A stretch of 54,213 bases of DNA from assembly GCA_904419495.1 (NCBI GenBank), contig CAJFRV010000005.1, forward strand, positions 1-54,213, given 5' to 3'. Position 1 is the first letter of the stretch; every line of letters begins with the position of its first letter. The DNA comes from an uncultured Clostridia bacterium (GTDB lineage: Bacteria > Bacillota > Clostridia > TANB77 > CAG-508). Of this stretch, positions 26,101 through 35,053 are shown piece after piece. The notes under the pieces are model-generated. The model was not told the DNA's origin and made no database searches. It saw nothing but the letters and a program-made list of their open reading frames with translations. A program made the position numbers and the translations under genes.

Positions 26101-27988
26101 TGGTAACTTCTGTTACTCTTTCTGGGATGTGTTTTTCAGGATTGACAAAACAGCTAAATTCATCAATAACTTCTCCGTCTTTTACCTTCATCACACCGAT
26201 TTCTGTAATTTTTTCAGTGGTTGCTGAAAATCCAGTGGTTTCCAAGTCTAATACACAATATGTGGTATCCATACTTTGTTTTTTACCATTATATACTGTT
26301 TTCGTATTGTCTGGAGCCAAGTATGCCTCTACCCCATAAATTATCTTCATATCTGGATTATCATACCCTAATAACTTATGGGCTTCTGGAAAGGCTTGTA
26401 CAACACCATGATCTGTAATAGCAATCGATTTCATGCCCCATTTCATGGCTCTTTTAATCAAATCTGTTGCTGAAGTCATAGCATCCATTTGACTCATTTG
26501 TGTATGCATATGAAGCTCTACTCTTTTTACTTCTGCATGGTCTTCTCGTATTTTCTTCTTGATTCCCTCTCCTTCTACAATCGTATTTGCCATAATGGTT
26601 AATTCATTTGAGAAGGAATCCATTTGTGCTGTTCCTGCTATTTTTAATCCTTTGGCATTTTTGATTCTTTTAATAACTCGTTTACTATTATCTTTATTTA
26701 AAAATGCTTTACAAGTCATACTGCTAGTTCCATCATAGATATCAAAACTAAGTAAGGTTTTTCCAGACTTTAATTCTCTGTCCTCCATATCAATGACTTC
26801 ACCCTCAATAGAAACCTTCCCATCATCTACATTTAACTCTGCAATTTTTACCAATGGCTCTGTAATATTTGGATTCATTCCTAATATTAGAGGCGTACTT
26901 TCATCTTCTTCTGGTAATTCTGGTACTTCCATGTTACTTGCAATAATGGTATTTGCCATAATCGTTACATCTCCAGCATAAGCATCTAAACCTGCTTTTC
27001 CAATCGCTTTAATGGCTTTTGCATTTTGAATTTTATCAATAATCTCTTTTCCTTCAGTAGCATCTTTTGCAAAAGATTTACAAGTAATCGTGCCTGTTCC
27101 ATCATAAATGTCAAAGATTAACATACCTTTTCCTGTTCTAGTTTCTTTACATTCACTTGTTAAAACTCTTCCTTCTACTGTAATTCTAGAATTACTTGCT
27201 GTAATATCTTTTATCGCTACTTTATTTTCTTTGGCTTTTGATGGTTTTCCCATAATATATTCTTGTTCTTGGAAATCTTCCATTCCATCTATTGGTGGTA
27301 TTCCATCCATAGCCTCTTCTGGAATATATCCTTCCATATCTGTAGGTGGTATATAATCTGGATCATTGTATTCTGGTACAAAATTTTCATTGTTACTTAC
27401 ATGATTTTCTCTTTGTTGTGCATTTAATTCCTCAATATGTGCAATAGCTTTTTCTTCGACTTGTTTGATTTCCTCTCGTATTTCTTCTATTTCTTCTTTT
27501 GATAATTGTTCTGATAGATTTACTTTATATTCTTTACCAAATAAATTTTTTAAGACTTTTTCTAGTTCTTTATCTGTCTTCTTAGCCTTTAAAAAATCAG
27601 CTCCTTTAATATGCATTTTGATATTGACTTCATTTCCATCAACCTCCACATCACTTTTTAATAAAAGCATTGGTTTCATCAGTGGATATTTATGTGACAT
27701 ATAAGCAATGATATTCTTCCATTCTGCCTGAATATCTTTTAATACTACGCCTTCATGATATTTAATAATCATATCAATATGTTCAAAATGAAATCTATCT
27801 ATTAAAAATTTTTCAAAAAACCATAGTTCTTTTATTTCTATATATTCATCAAAATATAACATGACTTCTAAAGTATTTGTCTTTTTGATGACATTTAACC
27901 CTTGGATATTCGCATATTGTATATTGGATTTTGTTTGATAGTCTCGAAATATTTCTCCTACTTTTTTTGTTTTTACCGTTTCTTGCAT
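23180..27988 (-). CDS. polC: DNA polymerase III alpha subunit, PolC type
   Basis: The main replicative polymerase of low-GC Firmicutes. It has 1602 aa, longer than the usual ~1440. Order: N-terminal domain (1-150), an acidic/Pro-rich linker (about 160-250), OB fold 1 (about 257-351), OB fold 2 (about 381-472), PHP domain starting VELHMHTQMSQMDAMTS (490), an inserted 3'-5' exonuclease with VLDLETTGF, AHNANFD and HRALDDVDT motifs (about 577-750), and the polymerase with GSRGSVGSSF, a zinc-binding CPNC...CPKCGH, and PDIDLNFSG. The C-terminus ends QLSLFG, a likely clamp-binding motif. The two OB folds share FDIYDGT and ITIMANTI-like blocks, so this looks like a tandem duplication and accounts for most of the extra length. 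Confidence 0.97.
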   Translation of the reverse strand: MQETVKTKKVGEIFRDYQTKSNIQYANIQGLNVIKKTNTLEVMLYFDEYIEIKELWFFEKFLIDRFHFEHIDMIIKYHEGVVLKDIQAEWKNIIAYMSHKYPLMKPMLLLKSDVEVDGNEVNIKMHIKGADFLKAKKTDKELEKVLKNLFGKEYKVNLSEQLSKEEIEEIREEIKQVEEKAIAHIEELNAQQRENHVSNNENFVPEYNDPDYIPPTDMEGYIPEEAMDGIPPIDGMEDFQEQEYIMGKPSKAKENKVAIKDITASNSRITVEGRVLTSECKETRTGKGMLIFDIYDGTGTITCKSFAKDATEGKEIIDKIQNAKAIKAIGKAGLDAYAGDVTIMANTIIASNMEVPELPEEDESTPLILGMNPNITEPLVKIAELNVDDGKVSIEGEVIDMEDRELKSGKTLLSFDIYDGTSSMTCKAFLNKDNSKRVIKRIKNAKGLKIAGTAQMDSFSNELTIMANTIVEGEGIKKKIREDHAEVKRVELHMHTQMSQMDAMTSATDLIKRAMKWGMKSIAITDHGVVQAFPEAHKLLGYDNPDMKIIYGVEAYLAPDNTKTVYNGKKQSMDTTYCVLDLETTGFSATTEKITEIGVMKVKDGEVIDEFSCFVNPEKHIPERVTEVTNITDEMVKDAETIDKVFPKLLAFLGDDKETVIVAHNANFDVGFLKQNAKVLGYDFDYTYLDTLSLAKDLFPDYKKYKLGKIAENLGIKVEVAHRALDDVDTTVKVFKVMVDMLKKKGATIVEDIDRVAASEEAKKEEYKKLKTYHAIILAKNYVGLKNLYKLVSLSHLHYFYRKPRILKSLYKKYSEGLILGSACEAGELYQAIELGKTDEEIEAIANDYDYLEIQPTGNNQFLIRNGTVADEEALRDINRKIVELGEKLNKPVVATCDVHFMDPQDEIYRRILEAGQKYDDADNQAPLYLRTTEEMLEEFSYLGKEKAYEVVVTNTNKISDMCDQISPISPEKCPPHIPGCEQTIKDIAYSKAHELYGDPLPEIVQTRLDKELDSIIKNGFSVMYIIAQKLVWKSNADGYIVGSRGSVGSSFVANMTGITEVNSLPAHYRCPNCKYSDFTDYGVKNGFDLPDKACPKCGHKLDKDGMDIPFETFLGFNGDKEPDIDLNFSGEYQAKAHKYTEVIFGKGTTFKAGTIGTVADKTAYGYVKNYYEERHIPINQAEIKRISHGCTGIKRTTGQHPGGIIVVPKGREIYEFCPVQHPADDPNSDIITTHFDYHSIDQNLLKLDILGHDDPTVIRMLQDITGIDPTKIPLDDKATMSIFSSTDALGVTPKQIGSEVGSYGIPEFGTKFVRGMLVDTRPTTFDELIRISGLSHGTDVWLGNAQSLIENGTVTLTEAICCRDDIMIYLIKQGLPPNSAFKIMETVRKGKALKDPAKWKEYTDLMREHNVPEWYIKSCEKIKYMFPKAHAAAYVTNAFRIAWFKVHEPKAYYAAFFSIRASDEFDSEIMTFGEEKVKNKMKEIDLQGNNATQKDKAMYPVLELVLEMYERGIKFLPIDLYKSSSTKFIVEEDGIRPPLNSIAGLGTVAAVGIENARKDGKFMSIDDMKIRSKVGDSVAELLKKFGCLNGMSQSNQLSLFG

Positions 27989-28045
27989 GTATCTTTGCTC
28001 CTTTGTTTTGAAATTTTATCTATTTTTCAAAATTATCTAGGTTCA

Positions 28046-28073
28046 TTGACTTTTATTATTTTTATAATATAAT
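28046..28073 (+). promoter_or_regulatory. Promoter of the second small RNA
   Basis: TTGACT (28046-28051) and TATAAT (28068-28073) with a 16-base spacer, conserved with the promoter at 10649. Confidence 0.6.
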
Positions 28074-28079
28074 ATTTGT

Positions 28080-28164
28080 ATAGGAAGGAGAAACCACTAT
28101 GTGGTTTGCCTCGTGAAGTGTTAAAAACACACATCTTTTTCGGCAAAATACAGATGTGTGTTTT
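28080..28164 (+). ncRNA. Second antitoxin-like small RNA
   Basis: Closely related to the RNA at 10685: GGAGAAACCAC-TAT-GTGGTTTGCCTCG, then terminator hairpin ACACATCT...AGATGTGT and a T-run. The promoter and terminator are intact although the toxin on the opposite strand has decayed, so this could be an orphan RNA that may still act on the other toxin. Confidence 0.55.
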
Positions 28165-28171
28165 TTGTATT

Positions 28172-28270
28172 TTATTTTTGTTTACTCATAATTACAACGA
28201 TTGCTATAATTAAGGTAAATGTAATGATAGTTACATCTGTTTTTCTCTTTCTTATGGTTTCTATTATATA
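28172..28270 (-). pseudogene. Decayed copy of the small hydrophobic toxin
   Basis: The frame ends VTIITFTLIIAIVVIMSKQK, matching the C-terminus of the peptide at 10778 (VITIIAFALIIALIVIISRQK-like). The start codon, ribosome site and first half are gone: the sequence jumps from the membrane segment straight to the leader-like ACATCTGTTT. A stop codon lies upstream in frame. Confidence 0.65.
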
Positions 28271-28399
28271 CTATTTTTTTTACATTTCAAGCGAACAAAA
28301 TGAAATAAATTAATAAAATTTTTGCTCATTTTAAATTTCTTATGAATGGCAAAAAAATAGAAAAATTCTAAGATTTTCCTATACTATTCACCTTTATAT

Positions 28400-28839
28400 T
28401 TAATTGACTATCTCAATTCCTATCTTAGTGCTCTTATTCTCTATTAAAGTAATTCCATACAAATTTATATATATATTAGTATATGTCGTTGAATCAAAAT
28501 CAGCAGGATCTAATCTTTGACTACTAGTGTCATTTTTTGTGGGATAATTATATTCAGTATTGTGTGTTACCTTAGTCGGGATAAAAAAGTAACAAGTATT
28601 ATGATTATCGAAAAAAGCAGTTTCTTTTTATAGTTATCATTGAAATTTTTCGATAAGATTATTATATTTGTTATTTGAAGAACTAGCACTAACATTGCTA
28701 ATACAGTTATATTATGAGTTGTATCATAATAATTCGTTGAATTCACATATAAGGTTATAAGATATCCAGATACTACAAATATTATATTTATAGTTGAAAT
28801 TAAAATAACCACTATTTTTATTATCTTTTTATTTTTCAT
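28400..28839 (-). pseudogene. Small membrane protein split by a frameshift at a T-run
   Basis: The first frame (28567-28839, 90 aa) has three membrane segments and ends abruptly at FLSRLR. A second frame continues without a stop from the same place to 28400, encoding a polar, Thr/Asn-rich domain (IPTKVTHNTEYNYPTKNDTS...). A -1 shift at T-TTT-TTA (28582-28588, minus strand) would join them into one protein of about 147 aa. The family is unknown. It could be a broken gene, a homopolymer length variant, or a programmed -1 frameshift. The gap from 28271 to 28399 holds nothing recognisable. Confidence 0.5.
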
Positions 28840-29040
28840 ATACTACCTCTTTCTCCATTATAAATCTTTTCATTTGGCAATACTTCCCATCTATAATATA
28901 CACATGATATATTATCATTGTGTCATATAATCACATTTTTGTAAAGCTTTTTAGTAATTTTGTCACATTTATGCGGGTATCTTCACTATTTAAATCACAC
29001 TTTTGCTTGTTGTATGTAAAATAATGATACCTTTTATATA

Positions 29041-29160
29041 TTAAAAAATTCCCAAATGCTCTAATAATATTTTTGTACCTATTAAAATTAAAATAAGTCC
29101 ACCAATAAATTCTGCTTTTTTTCATATTTGTTTCTAAGTTTTATTTTATCTGACAATAAT
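29041..29160 (-). pseudogene. Fragment of a manganese efflux pump (MntP) gene
   Basis: Only the C-terminus remains: KKAEFIGGLILILIGTKILL followed by EHLGIF and a stop. The two reading frames needed (NKYEKK, then AEFIGG) are joined by a -1 step at A-AAA-AAG. The GG-L-I-L-I-x-I-G-x-K-I-L-x-E-H-L pattern is characteristic of MntP C-termini. No start or upstream part is present; the region up to 28840 on one side and 29304 on the other shows no gene. Confidence 0.6.
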
Positions 29161-29304
29161 AAATATAAACTTTTTGTGTTCTTTTGCTTTAATTTTATGT
29201 AACCTAGAATTCTCAAGTATTTTGTGGTATAATTAGGTAAAATTAATTTTAAAAAATTTTTCAAAATAATATATATAGTATGAAACGAAAAAGGCGGTGA
29301 ATTT

Positions 29305-31731
29305 ATGGTTGAACTACTTTCCCCTGTTGGTAATTTTGAATGTTTAAAAGCTGCTGTGCAAAATGGTGCTAACAGTGTCTATTTTGGTGCCGATATCTTT
29401 AGCGCTAGGGCTTTTGCGTCTAATTTTAGTATTGATGAATTAGAAAAAGCTATTCAATATGCAAAAATTCGAGGTGTCAAAACCCATTTAACATTAAACA
29501 CTTTAGTAACAGATACAGAATTTGAATCTGCTATAAATGTAGCCGAAAAAGCATACGAATTTGGAATTGATGCCATTATTGTTCAAGATTTAGGATTAGC
29601 TATGACGTTAATGAGGGCCTTTCCTGATTTACCAATTCATGGTAGTACACAAATGACTGTCCATAACCTAAATGGTGCTTTAAAATTACAAGAACTTGGT
29701 TTTAGAAGAGTTGTTCTTGCAAGAGAACTTTCTGTTAATGAAATTGATTATATTTGTAAAAATACAGATATTGAAATAGAGACCTTTATCCATGGAGCTC
29801 TTTGTATTTCTTATTCTGGTCAATGTCTATTTTCTAGTATGTTAGGTGGTCGTTCTGGAAATAGAGGAAAATGTGCGGGTCCTTGTAGGCTTCCTTTTGA
29901 ATTATTAGAAAACAATAAGACCATCAATTCAGGATATTTACTAAGTACCAGAGATTTATGTGGATTAGAATTTATACCAGAATTAATTCAAGCAGGTGTT
30001 AAATCTTTTAAAATTGAAGGACGTATGAAATCACCAGAATATGTAGCAACTGTTACAAGAATTTATCGAAAATATATAGATTTGGCTCTATCTGATAATG
30101 AATATGTGATTGATGAAGATGATAAAAAAGAATTGCTTCAAGTATTTAATAGAGGTATGTCTTCATCTGGACATTTAAGTAATGAAGCTAACCGAAATTT
30201 AGTATTTAAAGAAAAACCAAATAATATGGGATTATTCCTTGGTAAAGTTCAAAAATATAGTCATAAAAAGGGATATATCACAGTTAAATTAAATGAACCA
30301 ATTGGTATTGGAGATACCATTTCTTTAGAAAAAGAGCAAGGTAGTTATACAATTTCCGAATTAATGGATACCAATATGAAAAATATTAAATTTACTGAAA
30401 TTGGTCAAACAGTTGTCATTGGTAGAATGAAAGGAAATATCAAGTTAGGTAATCAAATTTACAAAATGAGCTCTAAAAAATTAAATCTTTTTGCACAAAA
30501 TAGTTGCTCAAAAGAAAATCGAAAAGTACTTTTAAATTGCCATATTGTTATAAAAGAAAATAAACCAATATCGATTACAGTTACATCTGCTAGTAATATT
30601 GAATTATATAAAGGTTTAAAAATACAATATACAACTGATACTATTCCTCTAAAAGCTATCACAAGACCAATAGATAAAAATACAATTATATCTCAATTCT
30701 CAAAAACAGGTTCTACTCCTTATGCTTTTAAAACATTAGATATTGAATTAGATCATAATGTATTTATCCCTAAATTAAGTACTTTAAATGATTTAAGAAG
30801 AACCATTTTACAAATGGTAGAACAATATGCAATTACAACAATGCAAAGAACACCTAACAAGGTCATTGCTAAAAAAGTACATAAACATTCAAATCCTGAT
30901 ATAACTATGAAAAAAACAAAGTTGTCTCTTTTATTAAACATTTTACACAAAAATTTTGACTATACACAACTTCATGACATTGAAAATGTATATATACCTT
31001 TAAAATATTTTTCTATGAAAGATTATCAAGAAATTTTACATATTTTAGATGATAAATTTCATGTATACATCTATATGCCAACCATTATAAAGTCAAATTA
31101 CAAAAATTTATTATCTAGTAATATAGAAAATACTTTAAACAATTATCATATTAAAGGATTTGTCATTTCAAATATCTGTAATATAAAATTATTACATACT
31201 CTTTTCGCTGACATGAACAAAAATTTAGAATTAATTACTAATTACACTTTTAATGTGTACAATGCAAATACCATAAAAGAATTACAAAAATTAGGAATTT
31301 GCCGATATACCATATCTCCTGAATTAAATAGAGAAATCATTCATAATTTATGTAATAGCATAGATCTACCAAACGAATTAATTGTCTATGGTAGAACACC
31401 ACTTTTAAATATGAACTACTGTCTGTTGGGAGAAACAGATAAATGTTATCCAACTTGTAAACAAAGATGTATTACGAATAATATATATGAATTAAAAGAT
31501 CGTTTACATATGAAATTTAGGATTTTACCTGATAATATCCAAACCGTTACAACCATTTTTAATAGTAAGATAACATCTATTTATCCAAAAGAATTTAATA
31601 TTGATTATGCAAGAATAGATATTTTAGACGAAACTATAGAAGACATCAATGAGATTATTCATAGAGTACATAATAATCAAAGATTTGATGGTAATCATTA
31701 TACAAACGGAAACTTGAATAAAGAGATTTAA
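29305..31731 (+). CDS. U32 peptidase-family protein (probable RNA-hydroxylation type)
   Basis: The protein has 808 aa. It starts MVELLSPVGNFECLKAAV. The U32 signature is EIETFIHGALCISYSGQC followed by SGNRGKCAGPCR, giving the Cys cluster of the family. The large form resembles RlhA/YhbU-type proteins, which take part in 23S rRNA C2501 hydroxylation; true protease activity is doubtful (family knowledge). A C-terminal Cys set (MNYCLLGETDKCYPTCKQRC) supports an Fe-S or structural cluster. The start has GGCGGTGAATTT. A TGG-TATAAT extended -10 lies at 29225-29233. Confidence 0.88.
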   Translation: MVELLSPVGNFECLKAAVQNGANSVYFGADIFSARAFASNFSIDELEKAIQYAKIRGVKTHLTLNTLVTDTEFESAINVAEKAYEFGIDAIIVQDLGLAMTLMRAFPDLPIHGSTQMTVHNLNGALKLQELGFRRVVLARELSVNEIDYICKNTDIEIETFIHGALCISYSGQCLFSSMLGGRSGNRGKCAGPCRLPFELLENNKTINSGYLLSTRDLCGLEFIPELIQAGVKSFKIEGRMKSPEYVATVTRIYRKYIDLALSDNEYVIDEDDKKELLQVFNRGMSSSGHLSNEANRNLVFKEKPNNMGLFLGKVQKYSHKKGYITVKLNEPIGIGDTISLEKEQGSYTISELMDTNMKNIKFTEIGQTVVIGRMKGNIKLGNQIYKMSSKKLNLFAQNSCSKENRKVLLNCHIVIKENKPISITVTSASNIELYKGLKIQYTTDTIPLKAITRPIDKNTIISQFSKTGSTPYAFKTLDIELDHNVFIPKLSTLNDLRRTILQMVEQYAITTMQRTPNKVIAKKVHKHSNPDITMKKTKLSLLLNILHKNFDYTQLHDIENVYIPLKYFSMKDYQEILHILDDKFHVYIYMPTIIKSNYKNLLSSNIENTLNNYHIKGFVISNICNIKLLHTLFADMNKNLELITNYTFNVYNANTIKELQKLGICRYTISPELNREIIHNLCNSIDLPNELIVYGRTPLLNMNYCLLGETDKCYPTCKQRCITNNIYELKDRLHMKFRILPDNIQTVTTIFNSKITSIYPKEFNIDYARIDILDETIEDINEIIHRVHNNQRFDGNHYTNGNLNKEI

Positions 31732-31733
31732 AT

Positions 31734-31815
31734 GAGATGACTTTGGGGACGGAGCAAAAAATCATCATTTCTATAAAGAAATGATGATTTTTTGCTCCGT
31801 CCCCAAAGTCATCTC
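31734..31815. repeat. GGGGACGG-type palindrome, near-perfect copy
   Basis: Two 39-base arms (31734-31772 and 31777-31815) are perfect inverted copies around a 4-base loop. Each contains GGGGACGGAGC. It lies between the convergent U32 and RNHCP genes and reaches the RNHCP stop codon. It would form a strong hairpin on either strand and could serve as a terminator. Confidence 0.85.
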
Positions 31816-32128
31816 AGATTTGCTTACTGCTTAAATCTATAATTAAATCCATATTATCATCTTTTGCCGCTTTATTTTTTCTAATTGCTCCACATTTTTT
31901 ACATTTATAAATAATGACATATCCTTTTTTACCATCAATTTGTAAACTTACTGGTTCTAAATCTCCATGACAGGTTTCTTGCCTATCCCCCGGATTTTTA
32001 TCAACATGTTTAGAATGTAAACAATATGGACAATGATCTCTACAAGAATATCCTAATTTTGGTACTTCTCTACCGCAATTTTCGCATATAAATGTTTCAT
32101 CAATTTCTGTAAATTTTCTACTTTCCAT
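31814..32128 (-). CDS. RNHCP-domain zinc-binding protein
   Basis: The protein has 104 aa. Zinc-ligand pairs are CENCG near residue 15 and YSCRDHCPYCLHSKHVD, containing the R-x-H-C-P core that names the RNHCP domain, followed by NPGDR and YKCKKCGAIRKN. The family is small and its function is unknown; nucleic acid binding is likely from the two ribbons. It lies between two palindromic repeats. Pro-Gly in NPGDR is encoded CCG-GGG. Confidence 0.85.
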   Translation of the reverse strand: MESRKFTEIDETFICENCGREVPKLGYSCRDHCPYCLHSKHVDKNPGDRQETCHGDLEPVSLQIDGKKGYVIIYKCKKCGAIRKNKAAKDDNMDLIIDLSSKQI

Positions 32129-32143
32129 TTTTACTCCTTTTAA

Positions 32144-32293
32144 TGTCCAATTGGGGACGTTTCTGTTTGGGACATTTTTATGTAAAGTTTATTACATTTT
32201 TAAATATGATAATATAAAATATTATTAATTATTAAAGTTACAATTATAACTTTACATAAAAATGTCCCAAACAGAAACGTCCCCAATTGGACA
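32144..32293. repeat. GGGGACGTTTC-type repeat pair (MITE-like)
   Basis: Two 46-base inverted arms (32144-32189 and 32248-32293), each with TGTCCAATTGGGGACGTTTC then GGGACATTTTTATGTAAAG, flank a 58-base AT-rich centre without an ORF. It fits between RNHCP and the nucleoside kinase, ending 4 bases before the kinase stop codon. It is the cleanest unit of this family in the window. Confidence 0.85.
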
Positions 32294-32296
32294 AAA

Positions 32297-33938
32297 TTAG
32301 TATTTAAAATCTCCTCCACCTAAAAATTCTTTTAATAAAGAATTATTTGGTATATATTCTTTTGGTATTTCTTCAAAATATTTTAAAAATTTTAGTAATC
32401 TTTGTGCTTCTGCATATTCTGATTCTTTATTCGTTATTTCTTCTAATAAAGGTACTACTACTGGTTTTAATGCACCTATTTCATAAATTAATGATGTATT
32501 AAATATAAAGTTTGCTTCTTCTTGAAATGGAAATATATTTTTCTTTTCACCTTCATTTACCTTATTCCATGTTCTAATTGTATTTTGTGCTGAATATCCT
32601 CTAAATTGATGATCTCTTACAATTCTTCTGATTAATCTTGTATCTGTTGTTGAAACTCTATTAAACCTGTCTAAATTTAATACGGTTAATGCACTTATAT
32701 AGACTTTGTATTTTTGTTCTGAAGGTATTTTACTGGTTAATTTATCATTCAAACAATGAATTCCTTCAATAACCAATATTTCACCTTTTTCCAACTTTAA
32801 TGTTTTTCCATTGTATTTCTTTGTTCCTTCATAAAAATCAAATTCTGGTACTTCGACTTCTTCTCCACTTAGTAGTCTTGTTAAATGGTCATTGAACAAT
32901 TCTGTATCGATTGCTTCTAAACATTCAAAATCATAATCCCCGTTTTCATCTCTTGGTGTGTCTTTTCTTTCAACAAAATAATTATCCACAGAAATTGTTA
33001 CCGGCTTGATACCATTTAATTTTAATTGAATTCCTAATCTTTGTGCAAATGTCGTTTTTCCTGATGATGATGGCCCAGCAATTAATACCATTTTTACATC
33101 TTTATTTCTTGCAATATTATCTGCAATTTTAGCAATTTTCTTTTCATGTAAAGCTTCTGCTAATAAAATGATATCCTTAATATTACCTTCTTTTATTGCT
33201 TCATTGATTCTATATGTTCTTTCTATATTTAAGATTTTGTGAATATCATCATATTCTTCCATTGCCCATGCTAATTTTTTATTTTTTACAAATTTAGGCA
33301 TTCTTTCTGGATCTTTTTGACTAGGATATCTTACCAAAAATCCATCATTATATCTAACTATTTCAAATATTTTAACGACACCTGTTCTATTAGCCAACGT
33401 TCCATAACAATAGTTATAGTAATCCTCACAATAATACATGTAGATTTCATTATTTCCTTCTAAGTCTAATTGTAATCTTCCTTTTGAACTTTTTGTTTCT
33501 TCAAAAAATTTTGTTGCTTCTTCTCTATTCATAATTACTTGTCTAATAGGAAGGTTTTCTTTTACGATTCTTCTTGCTTCTCCGTGTCAATTCCTCTATA
33601 AATTTATCGGTTACTTCTCCATCTATAATATCACAAAACATAGCATTTGATAGTTGATAATTTACTTCCATTTTATTGTCAGGACGTATTTTTTCAAATG
33701 CTTTTCCTATTATATATAATAAAGTTCTTCTATAAACTTTCATTCCTTCATTTGATGTTGTATCAATTAATTCTATTTTTCCATCTGTTTCCACACAATA
33801 ATTCAAATTTTCATATTCATTATTAAATATTGTAGCTAATACTGTATGTTCATGATTTTTTATCTCTTCTTCCAATATTTCACTAATTGTTGCTGGTTTT
33901 TCTATTTCCATTATTTTATCTTTATATTGTATTTTCAT
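32297..33938 (-). CDS. Nucleoside (uridine-type) kinase, split by +1 frameshift at CGGA
   Basis: Clostridial homologues are single proteins of about 550 aa: a TGS-like domain, a ThrRS-type second domain, and a uridine kinase domain. Here the first frame (33543-33938, 131 aa) holds the TGS-like part (MKIQYKDKIMEIEKPATISE). The second (32297-33532) holds the kinase with GPSSSGKTTFAQRLG and DNYFVERKDTPRDENGD. The break is at 33581-33584: TTG-ACA-CGG-A. Skipping C gives EELTGEARRIVKENLPIRQV, which runs straight into the kinase frame. No separate ribosome site is clear for the second frame. Total 546 aa if joined. Confidence 0.8.
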
Positions 33939-34148
33939 AAAATTCCTCCTTTTGTATCCCGTAGTTTATTGTATATGAAATTACTATATAAGTCAAGATT
34001 TCTACAAATGCATTCTTAGAGCAAAGAATGTTCTTGAATAGAAAAATGTAATTTTCCTGTTCAGTCAAAAAACATTTTATTAACATGCATATTATTCATT
34101 ATTTTGGATATATTTTAATTATATATGATTTTTTAGGAGGCGCTTTTT

Positions 34149-34331
34149 ATGGATATTTCTAGAATTCATTCTATATTAGAAAATAAAGAAAAATGTGATG
34201 TTTTTTATGATGATAGACCTGTATGGATCCAAGGTGTTAATGATAATATTGCAAAAGTAGGTTTCATTGATAACTTTGAAGAGAAAGATGTTTTTATTAA
34301 TGATTTGTATGAAAGAAATTTATATAATTAA
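34149..34331 (+). CDS. sspH: H-type small acid-soluble spore protein
   Basis: The protein has 60 aa: MDISRIHSILENKEKCDVFY followed by DDRPVWIQGVN. This matches the H-type SASP pattern (MDI.RA..IL......DV.Y...PVWI). It is a minor spore-core protein made late in sporulation under sigma-G in Bacillus. AGGAGGCGC precedes the start. The upstream 34080-34110 region has GCATATTATTC and CATTATT, which could be a sigma-G promoter, but this is uncertain. Confidence 0.9.
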   Translation: MDISRIHSILENKEKCDVFYDDRPVWIQGVNDNIAKVGFIDNFEEKDVFINDLYERNLYN

Positions 34332-34351
34332 AAATTAACGTTTCCATGCTG

Positions 34352-34388
34352 AAAAGATGAGAGTAAATCATAACCCTCATCTTTTTTA
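34352..34388 (+). terminator. Terminator after sspH
   Basis: AAAAGATGAG pairs with CTCATCTTTT and is followed by T-rich sequence. The rest of the 309-base gap to the next gene is AT-rich and shows nothing else. Confidence 0.8.
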
Positions 34389-34640
34389 ATTTTTCATCAT
34401 TATGAATTCTTAAGTTTATTTCTTAATCTCATTTGATAAAATTCATTTTTACTTTCATAAACTATTTTTGATATTTCGTATATTTTTAAAATTTGTATAT
34501 TTTTTTCCTTTTATTTTTTGTCTAAAATAGCTTTATTTTTTTACTTTGTTCTTTTATCTACTTTTTTGATATTCTTATATAAATTCATACATATTTTTTA
34601 ATTATTTTGGAAAAATAAATCTTAACAGCTGGAGGTCATA

Positions 34641-35015
34641 ATGAAGAAGGAAAAAAATACTTTACAAATTTTAATTGGAAAAAATTTAAAAAATATCAGA
34701 ATTTCTTTAGGTTTAACACAAGAAGAAGTCGCTGAATCTCTTGGTCTTGCTCCAAGATATTTGTCTGATATAGAGTGTAATAAAACCAAAGGAAGTTTAA
34801 CAACTTTAGTAAAATTATGTAATATATATAAAGTAACTCCTACAGTTGTTTTAAAAGAATATTTAACTATATCTGATCCCCAAATAGATGATAGTATAGC
34901 TGGATTTAATAATTTAAATGAAAATGAAAAAGATATTGTCAGAAAATTGGTTCAATATATGAATTATACCAAAAAAAAATCAAATCAATCTAAAAAAACT
35001 AAAAAAGAAAAATAA
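34641..35015 (+). CDS. XRE-family helix-turn-helix regulator
   Basis: The protein has 124 aa. Residues 10-70 form an HTH domain (IGKNLKNIRISLGLTQEEVA, then LAPRYLSDIECNKTKGSL). The C-terminus is Lys/Ser-rich. The ribosome site is GGAGGTC. It is a single gene with a terminator shared with the convergent ORF 35052-35336; the target is unknown. Confidence 0.88.
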   Translation: MKKEKNTLQILIGKNLKNIRISLGLTQEEVAESLGLAPRYLSDIECNKTKGSLTTLVKLCNIYKVTPTVVLKEYLTISDPQIDDSIAGFNNLNENEKDIVRKLVQYMNYTKKKSNQSKKTKKEK

Positions 35016-35030
35016 TTATTATCTGCAAAT

Positions 35031-35053
35031 AATCCTAATATATCATTAGGATT
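35031..35053. terminator. Bidirectional terminator
   Basis: AATCCTAAT pairs with ATTAGGATT with a short loop and T-rich flank, between the convergent HTH gene and ORF 35052-35336. Confidence 0.75.

Noticed and set aside
28931..29125. 64-aa ORF MKKSRIYWW...
   Set aside because: It is an out-of-frame reading of the MntP remnant; the meaningful frame is one base away.
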